This document shows positions 1 through 5,738 of a DNA stretch of 9,999 nucleotides, in pieces. The position numbers were made by a program, and so were the translations under genes. The notes beneath the pieces are model-generated. The model did no database searches. It was not told where the DNA came from and was given only the letters and a program-made list of their open reading frames with translations. This DNA comes from Verrucomicrobiota bacterium (GTDB lineage Bacteria > Verrucomicrobiota > Verrucomicrobiia > Limisphaerales > AV2): NCBI GenBank assembly GCA_003218935.1, contig QHPA01000109.1:1-9999 (forward strand). The letters are read 5' to 3'. How positions within the stretch are numbered: position 1 is the stretch's first letter; the number at the start of each line of letters is the position of its first letter.

Positions 1-86
1 CGGTCGTGCAGCGGTATCTCGTCCTTGACGAGGGCTGACGCCTCCTCAAACAGCTTGTTGTGCTCGACTCTTTGTTGGTCGGTCAT
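1..86 (-). CDS. Partial cassette gene, unknown function (N-terminus only)
   Basis: An ATG at 86-84 opens a reading frame that runs off the left edge. The 28 complete codons begin MTDQQRVEHNKLFEEA and continue as a charged, soluble, probably helical N-terminus with no signal peptide or membrane segment. The start lies about 20 bases downstream (minus strand) of the R' box of the attC site at 107-208, which is where a cassette gene normally begins, and that position is the main support for the call. I see no strong Shine-Dalgarno sequence. An ATG at 106-104 is in another frame and gives no protein-like sequence. Too little is visible to assign a family. Confidence 0.6.
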   Translation of the reverse strand, partial: MTDQQRVEHNKLFEEASALVKDEIPLHD

Positions 87-106
87 TTGCACAAGCGCGT
101 AGTGCC

Positions 107-208
107 ATCTAACGAGCTGACCGATGACGAGGAGCGCGCCAAGAACGTTCGCATTGGAACACTCGGCTGATCGCGCTCCTCGTCATTCGGTCCAGCGTCT
201 CGTTAGAC
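107..208 (-). other. attC recombination site 1 (integron cassette)
   Basis: On the minus strand the site starts with R'' GTCTAAC (208-202) and ends with R' GTTAGAT (113-107). These match the integron consensus boxes RYYYAAC and GTTRRRY. Between them are long complementary arms. The left arm begins GCTGGACCGAATGACGAGG and the right arm has the same sequence in inverted form without one G and one A. That gives two extrahelical bases in the left arm, the feature that orients attC sites, so the site belongs to the minus strand. The perfectly paired inner part (ATGACGAGGAGCGCG) makes an unusually long stem. Length is 102 bp. It follows the frameshifted cassette gene directly. Confidence 0.9.
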
Positions 209-212
209 CACG

Positions 213-540
213 TCATGGTGTCTCCGGCTTTTTTTGTGAATCTGCCTTGATAACGAACTGCCAGAAACCGGCGACGGCTGCAAAAATTATCGCTCCAATC
301 ACACCATTTGCAACCGTATGGGTTTGCCAATCCGTGCTCGTCGCTAAACATCGCGGCGGGAATGGACAAGATAATAGCAATGCTATACAGAAGACCGTAT
401 CCCGGATCTGTGCCGTGACGTGCGACTCCGAAATAGTCCAGCACGTTGAGTAACACGATGGGCGAATCAGCAAGCGCCGATCCCAGAATAGTGGCTTTAA
501 ACACAGCCCACAGCCTTTTCTTTGTCGGTGAACGTGCCAT
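213..540 (-). pseudogene. Frameshifted cassette gene for a small membrane protein
   Basis: The start ATG (540-538) lies 4 bases after the R' box of attC 2. The first frame gives MARSPTKKRLWAVFKATILG, then a hydrophobic stretch (YGLLYSIAIILSIPAAMF). After about residue 65 it becomes Cys/Arg-rich, unlike a membrane protein, and reads on through attC 1 to 109. Another frame, one base further on, carries a convincing continuation: TDWQTHTVANGVIGAIIF, a second hydrophobic segment, a basic/acidic tail ending KKPETP, and a stop at 213-215, 5 bases before attC 1. Joining the frames near 330-350 gives one protein of about 108 residues with two or three membrane segments that ends exactly where a cassette gene should. 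I infer a one-base insertion (or equivalent) there, either a true lesion or a sequencing error. No family recognised. Confidence 0.65.
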
Positions 541-543
541 GTT

Positions 544-634
544 GTCTAACGAAAACGCTCAGCGATGCGCCGCCGAGGGCTCCGGGATTGTAACCAAGAC
601 GCGATCGGTGCATTCGCTGCAGCAAAAGTTAGGC
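544..634 (-). other. attC recombination site 2 (integron cassette)
   Basis: The minus strand shows R'' GCCTAAC (634-628) and R' GTTAGAC (550-544), both exact matches to the consensus boxes. The left arm GCTGCAGCGAATGCACCG pairs with the right arm, whose inverted sequence GCTCAGCGATGCGCCG lacks one G and one A. The two extrahelical bases sit at the same places as in attC 1. The variable terminal region lies between the arms. Length is 91 bp. The upstream gene's stop codon (637-635) directly abuts R''. Confidence 0.9.
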
Positions 635-1003
635 CTACGGTTTAGCATCAGAATACCTCTCCAAAACTTTGAGCTGATACACAACAGTCACGGGTGGCTG
701 CTGCGCGGCAATAATCCGCTGCAACTCTGACAGATTCTTTTCGGTCTCGACCGCGCCGACGACTAAAAAGCAACCACCGGCCCCTGTCCCGACGCCAACG
801 GTCACGTCGCGAAACTCTGGATTGGCATACACCGCGTTCGTGATCTCTAGCAGATGCTGACGAGCCAACTTCATGCGTCGCTCCTGTCGGAACGAAGTGT
901 CGCCGAAATAAGCCCAGCACCCGAACGCGAGCAAAAGGCCGACGACGATCATCGCCGCAACACTGTTTGGAATCTTTTTGTTCACGTGGTGCGAAGTAGT
1001 CAC
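635..1003 (-). CDS. Cassette-encoded membrane-anchored protein, unknown function
   Basis: A 122-residue product with a lysine-rich start and one hydrophobic segment at about residues 15-33 (VAAMIVVGLLLAFGCWAYFG). The rest is a roughly 85-residue soluble domain, probably outside the membrane. Its notable part is a glycine-rich stretch, TVGVGTGAGGCFLVVGAVET, followed by SELQRIIAAQQPPVTVVYQL and a short charged tail. This could be a small alpha/beta domain anchored in the inner membrane, but I do not recognise the family. The given start is a GTG at 1003 that overlaps the R' box of attC 3. A second GTG at residue 7 (985) avoids that overlap and may be the real start. The stop codon touches attC 2. 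The gene has a normal coding pattern and no visible lesion. Confidence 0.7.
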   Translation of the reverse strand: MTTSHHVNKKIPNSVAAMIVVGLLLAFGCWAYFGDTSFRQERRMKLARQHLLEITNAVYANPEFRDVTVGVGTGAGGCFLVVGAVETEKNLSELQRIIAAQQPPVTVVYQLKVLERYSDAKP

Positions 1004-1123
1004 TAACGAACCAGCTCAGGCACAGCCACCGGAAGCGGGCGTGACCTGCAAGGATGATGTTCGAGTTTCCATAACGCTCAAGTGACCGGCGCGGCGGCTG
1101 TTGCCTGCAGCGCCTTGATGGAC
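1001..1123 (-). other. attC recombination site 3, degenerate core boxes
   Basis: On the minus strand the left box is GTCCATC (1123-1117), one base off RYYYAAC, and the right box is GTTAGTG (1007-1001), which keeps the GTTAG core but departs from the consensus at its last two bases. The arms are well preserved: left GCTGCAGGCAACAGCC, right (inverted) GCTCAGGCACAGCC, again with one extra G and one extra A on the left. The left half closely resembles that of attC 4 (shared AAGGCGCT). Length is 123 bp, the longest of the four. The preceding RDD gene is translated into its left half and stops at 1078. Confidence 0.75.
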
Positions 1124-1674
1124 GACATCTGAACGACCACGGTCCCAGCGATGAAATCATGCAGTGCTCGCCTCTTCCGATTCGTAAGCAGGACGATGAG
1201 CTCGCCCCACACCCAAATGTTCTGGATAATCTGCAGGGGCTTATACCAGGAAGGAGCAAGCTCCACCATTCGTTTGACGCGATCCATGAAGGACAGCGTG
1301 TGGTATTCAGCGTCGCTCATGTGGAACACGGAAATGAGCATGGCAATAGACATCAACATGCCAAGAATGAACTCTGGAAAATATCTAATGAACGCCTCAC
1401 GAAAACCAACCGGCTCTCCGCTGACTTTGCGGATGCGAACTCCCACAATCAGCTTACCAGGCGTACCGCCAAAGCGTTGAACCAAATAGACGCTGTAAAA
1501 CAATCCAAGCAGAGTGCCGGGAACAAGGTAGTAAAGGTCAAACAACCGATAGTGCTCTGTCCCCCAAAACGCCAATGCGCCCAGCGGCAGCATGATCAAG
1601 AAATCAAGGAGCAGCGCGCCCAAGCGAGGCCAGAAACCAGCGTAACGGAGCGGATCAGTGGTTGGCGTATTCAT
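1078..1674 (-). CDS. RDD-family integral membrane protein on a cassette
   Basis: A 198-residue protein with the layout of the RDD family (small membrane proteins, some proposed as ion antiporters, most of unknown role). Visible marks are an N-terminal WPRLGALLLD with Arg17 and Asp24, a first hydrophobic segment to about residue 36, a second at 45-65, the family signature GGTPGKLIVGVRI at 69-81, a third hydrophobic segment at about 100-118, and a C-terminal KRRALHDFIAGTVVV with the conserved Asp173. The ATG (1674-1672) lies 11 bases after the R' box of attC 4, typical for a cassette gene. The family domain ends near residue 184. The last 14 residues (SIKALQATAAAPVT) are encoded by attC 3 and are probably not part of the ancestral protein. 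Family assignment is firm; substrate and role are unknown. Confidence 0.85.
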   Translation of the reverse strand: MNTPTTDPLRYAGFWPRLGALLLDFLIMLPLGALAFWGTEHYRLFDLYYLVPGTLLGLFYSVYLVQRFGGTPGKLIVGVRIRKVSGEPVGFREAFIRYFPEFILGMLMSIAMLISVFHMSDAEYHTLSFMDRVKRMVELAPSWYKPLQIIQNIWVWGELIVLLTNRKRRALHDFIAGTVVVQMSSIKALQATAAAPVT

Positions 1675-1685
1675 GGTGAGTCGTC

Positions 1686-1757
1686 GTCCAACGCCAGCGC
1701 TCAGGCGCGGTCCGAGCGTGCAGCGCGAGGACCGTCGCCTGGAGCGCCTTGTTGTAC
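1686..1757 (-). other. attC recombination site 4 (integron cassette)
   Basis: The minus strand carries GTACAAC (1757-1751), one mismatch from RYYYAAC, and GTTGGAC (1692-1686), an exact R' box. The left arm GCGCTCCAGGCGACGG pairs with the right arm, whose inverted form GCGCTCAGGCGCGG lacks one C and one A. The two-base asymmetry is thus conserved in position with the other three sites. At 72 bp it is the shortest site. The preceding gene stops inside it at 1701. Confidence 0.85.
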
Positions 1758-2483
1758 CGCGTCTGCGTCGTAAACATCTTTGAACGCGAGCATCTGCACC
1801 AGCTTCTCTTCAGCCCCAACGGGAAAACCACAGCGCTCAACGAACTCCGTTGTGTCCTTGTACGTTCCAAACATTCGGTACCACAGCGGAATGTCGGCGA
1901 AATTATAGTTGTGGACATCGTACTGATGATGGATTGAGTGCAGCTCTGGCGTTTGAATGAAATAGCGGAGCCATTTCGGAGTGCGTACGTTCGCGTGGTA
2001 GAAGTACTCGCCAGTGGCCGCAAAAAAGTTGTACCAAAAAGCACCCATCATCGAGCAGCCTAGTAAAGGGTATAGAACCAGCGCACTTAGAAGTGCGTCG
2101 CTGAGGATCTCTACAGGGTGCTTGTAAAAGGAGGTGAGTGTTTCAATCCGCGAGGGCGAATGGTGGATCTGGTGGAATGCGAGCCACCAGCCTTTCTTGT
2201 GTCGAAGGACGTGCCACCAGTAGAAGAAGAACGTCCCGATGAACCAGCCCACGAAACCCTCCGCCAGCGGCATATTCCAGGCGGATAGGTGAAACAGCGA
2301 TACGCCAAAGAGCTCGATCCAGAGCCTTGCCGTCGCCAGCGTGATTAGCAGCTGGGCGCCATTGACCAAAAGAACTCGGACGTACCAGCCCTTCGACGGC
2401 GGCAACGGTCGGCCGGGAAACAACCTTTCCAACACGAGGAAGGCGAGTGTGGCGACGACTACAAGAATGCTCGGAAGGGTCAT
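1701..2483 (-). CDS. Fatty acid hydroxylase / sterol desaturase superfamily protein on a cassette
   Basis: Encodes 260 residues from the ATG at 2483; a TTG at 2495 would add four residues but is less likely. This is a membrane di-iron enzyme of the sterol desaturase/fatty acid hydroxylase superfamily, whose members insert oxygen into or desaturate lipid substrates. The His clusters expected for the metal site are visible: HVLRH (91-95), HQIHH (104-108), His163 (YFYHANV) and HSIHH (182-186), with His191 just after. Hydrophobic segments flank them at about 5-20, 38-58, 75-90 and 127-157. The catalytic set appears complete, so the protein is probably active, acting on an unknown lipid. As the first cassette it would be nearest any array promoter. 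The last 18 residues (VQQGAPGDGPRAARSDRA) come from translation of attC 4. Confidence 0.88.
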   Translation of the reverse strand: MTLPSILVVVATLAFLVLERLFPGRPLPPSKGWYVRVLLVNGAQLLITLATARLWIELFGVSLFHLSAWNMPLAEGFVGWFIGTFFFYWWHVLRHKKGWWLAFHQIHHSPSRIETLTSFYKHPVEILSDALLSALVLYPLLGCSMMGAFWYNFFAATGEYFYHANVRTPKWLRYFIQTPELHSIHHQYDVHNYNFADIPLWYRMFGTYKDTTEFVERCGFPVGAEEKLVQMLAFKDVYDADAVQQGAPGDGPRAARSDRA

Positions 2484-2499
2484 ATCGCGGTACAATTTT

Positions 2500-2735
2500 A
2501 TTCAACAACCGCCGGTTCGTTCATTGAAACCAGCCTTTCGACCGAATCGGAAAGTCCCAACTTGTTCATAATCAACCAAACCTGCATCCAATATACGGCG
2601 GCCGGTTCGTTGATTCAATCCAGTCTTCTAGCCCGATCTATAAATCGCAACCAGTTCTTAATCAACTAATCCCTCTCTGATCAACGACCGCCGGTTCGTT
2701 TAATCAAACAAGATCCCAACCTGCGGGTGAGCGGG
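2500..2735 (-). repeat. Degenerate ~90-bp tandem repeats at the array head (possible attI relic)
   Basis: The + strand word GCCGGTTCGTT recurs at 2511, 2601 and 2690, spaced 90 and 89 bp. It is followed each time by related sequence (CATTGAAACCAG, GATTCAATCCAG, TAATCAAACAAG) and later by TAATCAAC in the first two copies. The third copy is shortened and merges into GC-rich DNA near 2735. The block is clearly more AT-rich than its surroundings and has no credible ORF. It abuts GTTGAAT (2506-2500, minus), the R'-like junction of the first cassette; the corresponding place in another copy reads GTTGATC. Its position is where an integron attI site would lie, but I cannot identify integrase binding sites, so attI is only a possibility. 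From 2736 to 2911 I see nothing I can support. Confidence 0.6.
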
Positions 2736-2911
2736 CGCTCTCGCCGGAATCCCCAAATGTTTCACGCCCCTGTCAGAGCGAATGGCGGGCGTCAAAAAGG
2801 GGCTGCCGGGGTGTTCGCTGTGTGGCTCGCCCCGAAAAAGAATTACCTTTCGCTCGCGCCGCAGCATCGGGCGCGATCCAGAGAGTGCGGCGCGCATTCA
2901 CGGCGAGGGAA

Positions 2912-3175
2912 TCAAACGCGCAGCGCCGTTTCCCCCCTTCCCCCGGCAGTGCGGACACGGTCAGCGACGGAAACGCGAATCCACTCGGCTCGAGCCTTGC
3001 CCGACTCGCGAACCGCCTCGGCAATCTGCCGTTCCTCGTCCGCGCGGAACCGCGCGCCCAGCACGCGGCCAAGCCGCCTGCAAGCGGAACCATACGCCCG
3101 GCGAGCTTTGCTACACTTTTTGCGACAGTATTGCTTTGTGAAACGGCAGCGGCATTTGACGGGAAGAAACTGCAT
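2912..3175 (-). CDS. Small Cys-rich / ribbon-helix-helix-like protein, hypothetical
   Basis: From the ATG at 3175 this gives 87 residues; an in-frame ATG at 3193 would add six. The N-terminal third is basic with Cys at 8, 10, 17, 21 and 32 (KCRCRFTKQYCRKKC), like a small zinc-binding knuckle. Residues 37-70 (RVLGARFRADEERQIAEAVR then SGKARAEWIR) resemble the strand-helix-helix pattern of CopG/MobC-type ribbon-helix-helix proteins, which bind DNA in plasmid control, mobilisation and toxin-antitoxin systems. That resemblance is from memory of the family pattern. The gene starts about 75 bases downstream of the broken tRNA-Leu and may have arrived with whatever disrupted it. The tail after residue 75 looks unstructured, and the gene could be a decayed fragment. 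Moderate to low confidence that it is expressed. Confidence 0.4.
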   Translation of the reverse strand: MQFLPVKCRCRFTKQYCRKKCSKARRAYGSACRRLGRVLGARFRADEERQIAEAVRESGKARAEWIRVSVADRVRTAGGRGETALRV

Positions 3176-3249
3176 TTCGACCAATGGAATCAAGGCTTAA
3201 GACCGCTTTTGATGAAACGCTGTGAGACCCGCTGAAAAGGCCAAAAAGC

Positions 3250-3291
3250 GAATTTTGAGTCTGGCGCGTCTGCCAGTTCCGCCACGTCGGC
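3250..3291 (-). pseudogene. Truncated tRNA-Leu(CAA), 5' half only
   Basis: Reading minus from 3291: acceptor strand GCCGACG, then TG, a D-stem GCG/CGC enclosing the loop GAACTGGCAGA with the conserved GG, base 26 G, anticodon 5' stem CCAGA and loop CTCAAAA with anticodon CAA. This matches the start of a bacterial leucine tRNA. The 3' anticodon stem should then read TCTGG, but after one T the sequence becomes CGCTTTTTGG and no variable arm or T-arm (GGTTCRANTCC) follows. The gene is therefore broken at the anticodon stem. tRNA genes are common integration targets for islands, and this break is the boundary between the housekeeping genes to the right and the accessory DNA to the left. Confidence 0.8.
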
Positions 3292-3336
3292 ACACCAAGC
3301 AGCGAATATAAAACAGCCCCCTCGAAGTAAACCAGA

Positions 3337-4062
3337 TTATTCGCCTTCCAGCGCCTTGGGCGGGCCGAAAATCAGCGACGCAATTATTGCTTTGCGCGCC
3401 GTGCGCGGATTGCGGATCAGCGTGATTGTCTGGGCGGCCTCAGTAGAAAAACCGGGACGGTGCGCCGTTGGAGCTTTACCCGGATGATGCTCGGTCATCT
3501 CCTCAACCCGCTTCAAATGTTCCGCCACTCCCTCGTGCAGGTGACTGGCGCGCTGATAAGCAGCCGCGGATTCCTTGAGCGCCTGAGGATGAACTTCAAC
3601 CGTCTTCGACGCTTCCGCTGTCCCAGGTACGGACAACGCCAATGGAGCCGTGCTCGCGGCGCGTGCGGCTGCAACGACACGCCTTTGGGGCGGAGCAGGT
3701 TTTGGTTCCTGAACGATAACCGGCCGAATGGGCGGCGGCGCAACCGGCGGCTGCTTGGCCACCGGCATTTCGCCGTCCAGCAATCGCCGTAATTGTTCCT
3801 CCCAATCGCTCGTCGCCTTCGGCCGGGGCGACGCAGGGCGCGGCATCTGCTGCGTTGCCGGGTCGTGCGGCTGCTGCGAGTCCGATCCCGATCCCGTCGG
3901 CCACGAATCCTTCTTGCCCGTCTGCTTCTTTTTCTTCAGCCACTCATTGATGGCTGAACCCAGGACAATCAGCAGCAGTATCCAAAACGCGTCCAGGCCG
4001 CCGAGCAGCGGCTCGCCCGGCGAGGACGTCGTCAGAGTCAGAATGGAGAAGGCCGAATCCAT
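3337..4062 (-). CDS. Single-pass membrane protein downstream of floA, unknown function
   Basis: A 241-residue protein with one strong membrane segment at about residues 22-39 (LDAFWILLLIVLGSAINEWL) followed by four lysines, so the long remainder should be cytoplasmic. Next come a Gln/Pro/Ala-rich linker (about 50-150), a short acidic helix (DWEEQLRRLLDGE), a likely helical region rich in His and Glu (about 165-200), and a C-terminal motif, TARKAIIASLIFGPPKALEGE. A similar terminal pattern (A-I-I-x-x-x-I-x-G-P-P-x-A-L) seems familiar from planctomycete and verrucomicrobial proteins of unknown function, but I cannot name a family. The gap to floA is only 36 bases, so it is probably the last gene of the nfeD-floA unit and may act with the FloA scaffold. 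The C-terminal motif is a candidate binding site. Confidence 0.8.
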   Translation of the reverse strand: MDSAFSILTLTTSSPGEPLLGGLDAFWILLLIVLGSAINEWLKKKKQTGKKDSWPTGSGSDSQQPHDPATQQMPRPASPRPKATSDWEEQLRRLLDGEMPVAKQPPVAPPPIRPVIVQEPKPAPPQRRVVAAARAASTAPLALSVPGTAEASKTVEVHPQALKESAAAYQRASHLHEGVAEHLKRVEEMTEHHPGKAPTAHRPGFSTEAAQTITLIRNPRTARKAIIASLIFGPPKALEGE

Positions 4063-4098
4063 GAAGTCATCGTCGGTTCATTGAAGAGCTGTTTCGGA

Positions 4099-5181
4099 TC
4101 AATTGCCCGGAGTTTTCGTTTGCGAGCCGGCCGCGCCACCGGCGCCGCCTGGTCCCCCGGCGCCGGCGATGCTTTCGCGCATGCCCGTGTCCGCCTGAAT
4201 GTTTTTCATCCGGAAAAAATCCATCACACCGAGGTTGCCGCTGCGGAAGGCCTCAGCCATGGCGAGCGGGATTTGCGCTTCAGCTTCGACGACGCGCGCG
4301 CGCATCTCCTGAACGCGGGCCAACATTTCCTGTTCGACGGCCACGGCGGCGGCGCGGCGCACTTCGGCCTGCGCCTGCGCGATGAGTTTGTTCGCTTCGG
4401 CCTGTTCGGCTTGCAACCTCGCGCCGACGTTCTCGCCCACGTTCACGTCGGCGATGTCGATGGACAGGATTTCAAAGGCCGTGTTACTGTCGAGCGCCTT
4501 GCCCAGCACCGTCTTCGAGATGCTGTCGGGATGTTCCAGCACGTCCTTGTAACTGCCGGCAGAGCCGATGGTGGCCACAATGCCTTCGCCGACGCGGGCG
4601 ATGATGGTTTCTTCCGTCGCGCCGCCAACGAAACGCTCCAAATGCGTGCGCACGGTCACACGCGCCTTGGCCTTGACGACGATGCCGTCCTTGGCCACCC
4701 CGTCAATGGTGACTTTGCCGGAGGCGGGATTTGGACAGTCGATGACCTTCGGATTAACGGAGGTTTTCACGGCTTCGAGGACGGTTTTGCCGGTGCCTTT
4801 GGTCGCCAGATCAATGGCGCAAGCGCGGTCGAACTCGAGGCGGATGCCGGCCTTTTTCGCCGCAATGAGCGACAGCACCACCATTTCAATGTTACCCCCG
4901 GCCAGGTAATGCGTGGAAAGATCGTCAATGGTCACTTCCAATCCCGATTTGACGGCAGTAATGCGCGTGTCAACCACCACACCGACCGGGACATTTCGCA
5001 AGCGCAGCGCGATCAGTTCGGTGTAGGTCACGCGCGCGCCGGAGAACAGGGCGCGAATCCAGATGCTGAAGAAATTGATCAGGACAACGAAGACGATCAG
5101 CAACAGCACACCCAGAACGCCCCAGGCGATGACCTGGAAGGTGTGCGGAATTTCTGCGAACAGGGCCAGGTTGTTTTGCAT
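4099..5181 (-). CDS. floA: Flotillin-like protein FloA (membrane microdomain scaffold)
   Basis: A 360-residue protein of the FloA family (formerly YqfA/UPF0365), which forms oligomeric scaffolds in ordered membrane regions and affects the assembly of membrane complexes. Visible: a hydrophobic hairpin or membrane segment at about 17-40; an SPFH/PHB-type domain from about 50 to 255 with family-like stretches such as [29 protein letters not shown] and [16 protein letters not shown]; an Ala/Glu/Gln-rich coiled coil at about 258-310 ([20 protein letters not shown]); and [18 protein letters not shown] near the end. The final ~25 residues are Gly/Ala-rich and disordered. It is slightly longer than the Bacillus FloA (about 330 residues), mostly from this tail and the N-terminus. 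It lies 25 bases after nfeD, the known partner arrangement. Identification is secure. Confidence 0.95.
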   Translation of the reverse strand: MQNNLALFAEIPHTFQVIAWGVLGVLLLIVFVVLINFFSIWIRALFSGARVTYTELIALRLRNVPVGVVVDTRITAVKSGLEVTIDDLSTHYLAGGNIEMVVLSLIAAKKAGIRLEFDRACAIDLATKGTGKTVLEAVKTSVNPKVIDCPNPASGKVTIDGVAKDGIVVKAKARVTVRTHLERFVGGATEETIIARVGEGIVATIGSAGSYKDVLEHPDSISKTVLGKALDSNTAFEILSIDIADVNVGENVGARLQAEQAEANKLIAQAQAEVRRAAAVAVEQEMLARVQEMRARVVEAEAQIPLAMAEAFRSGNLGVMDFFRMKNIQADTGMRESIAGAGGPGGAGGAAGSQTKTPGN

Positions 5182-5206
5182 AAAGTGTTGTTAACTTGTC
5201 TTTGGG

Positions 5207-5662
5207 CTAAACCGCGCGCACCACGACTCGGGCGCCTTCCACCTCGACGACCTTGATGGGCGAGCCGCGTTCGACGAACGAACCTTCCGTCACGACGTCG
5301 ATGCGCTTGCCGTTGATCACCGCCGTGCCCGACGGACGCAACGACGTGAACGCGGTGCCGCTCTGGTGGAGCAGCTCCGGTTTTTCGGTGCCGATGTCGC
5401 CGACCGTTCGTTGTGAAATAAAGAGTTTGGCAAACCGGCTTTGCGGAAAAAATTTGAACCAGCACAAAGTGCCGGCTGTCAGGCCGACGACGACCGCCAG
5501 GAAAACAAGATTAGCCGTGCGCACATCGAAATTCAAGTAGGCCGCCACCACGCCCGCGACCAGGCAGCCGAAGCCCGCGATTCCCGCTATCATTCCTGGC
5601 AGCACCGTCTCCAGCAGTAGCAGAGCGGCCCCAACCAGGATCAGGGTGACCACGGTCGCCAT
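5207..5662 (-). CDS. NfeD-family membrane protein (short form), FloA partner
   Basis: A 151-residue protein with three hydrophobic segments at about 2-19, 25-43 and 51-69. The first turn contains ETVLPGMIAGIAG, the family-typical Glu-x-x-x-Pro-Gly loop. A C-terminal OB-fold domain follows at about 100-151 (SLRPSGTAVINGKRIDVVTE, then ERGSPIKVVEVEGARVVVR). There is no N-terminal ClpP-like protease domain, so this is the short NfeD type that usually sits beside flotillin or SPFH genes and is thought to help organise them. The pairing with floA is the same as in many bacteria, including Bacillus (yqeZ-floA). The ATG at 5662 leaves almost no residues before the first membrane segment, which is normal for the family. 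Confidence 0.92.
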   Translation of the reverse strand: MATVVTLILVGAALLLLETVLPGMIAGIAGFGCLVAGVVAAYLNFDVRTANLVFLAVVVGLTAGTLCWFKFFPQSRFAKLFISQRTVGDIGTEKPELLHQSGTAFTSLRPSGTAVINGKRIDVVTEGSFVERGSPIKVVEVEGARVVVRAV

Positions 5663-5738
5663 GCGCGAATATTAAAGTAACGACGGGTTGCTGCAAGCGC
5701 ATTTGCCCCTGCGGTGCATGGAGCAGAATGATTTGCTG

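Larger units (their letters stand above)
107..2506 (-). mobile_element. Integron gene-cassette array without a visible integrase
   Basis: Four attC sites, each downstream of a minus-strand gene, divide this stretch into cassettes of roughly 810, 690, 460 and 350 bp, plus the start of another at the left edge. Reading right to left the order is fatty acid hydroxylase-like gene, RDD protein, one-helix protein, frameshifted membrane protein, unknown gene. Intergenic spacing is minimal and each gene begins within about 20 bases of an R' box, as in integron cassettes generally. The proximal end is marked by GTTGAAT (2506-2500, minus), which fits the R' consensus GTTRRRY and sits 16 bases before the first gene. 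An integrase gene would be expected to the right of this point, but only small ORFs and then housekeeping genes are there. The array is therefore either an orphan attC cluster or a cut-off piece of a larger integron. Confidence 0.85.

Noticed and set aside
109..540. A 143-residue uninterrupted ORF on the minus strand
   Set aside because: Its last half is Cys/Arg-rich and reads through the whole attC 1 site. The other frame has a better membrane segment and stops just before attC 1, so a frameshifted gene explains the region better.
2500..2735. CRISPR array
   Set aside because: The repeats are about 90 bp, only two and a half copies, diverged along their length, with no short conserved repeat alternating with unique spacers.
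2727..3235. Several overlapping + strand ORFs of 119-157 residues, considered as a possible integron integrase
   Set aside because: They are Arg/Pro/Ala-rich GC shadows with no tyrosine-recombinase motifs and are much too short for IntI.
2600..3250. Group I intron interrupting tRNA-Leu
   Set aside because: Such introns occur in the anticodon loop of bacterial tRNA-Leu, but here the break is after the loop, in the 3' stem, and I found no tRNA 3' half or T-arm downstream on the minus strand.
3111..3293. A 60-residue minus-strand ORF starting MPTWRNWQTRQTQN
   Set aside because: The N-terminus is a translation of the tRNA-Leu 5' half, a well-known false gene call.
4081..5256. A 391-residue + strand ORF
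   Set aside because: It lies opposite floA and is rich in His/Asp/Gly, typical of an antisense shadow of a GC-rich gene; floA is certain.
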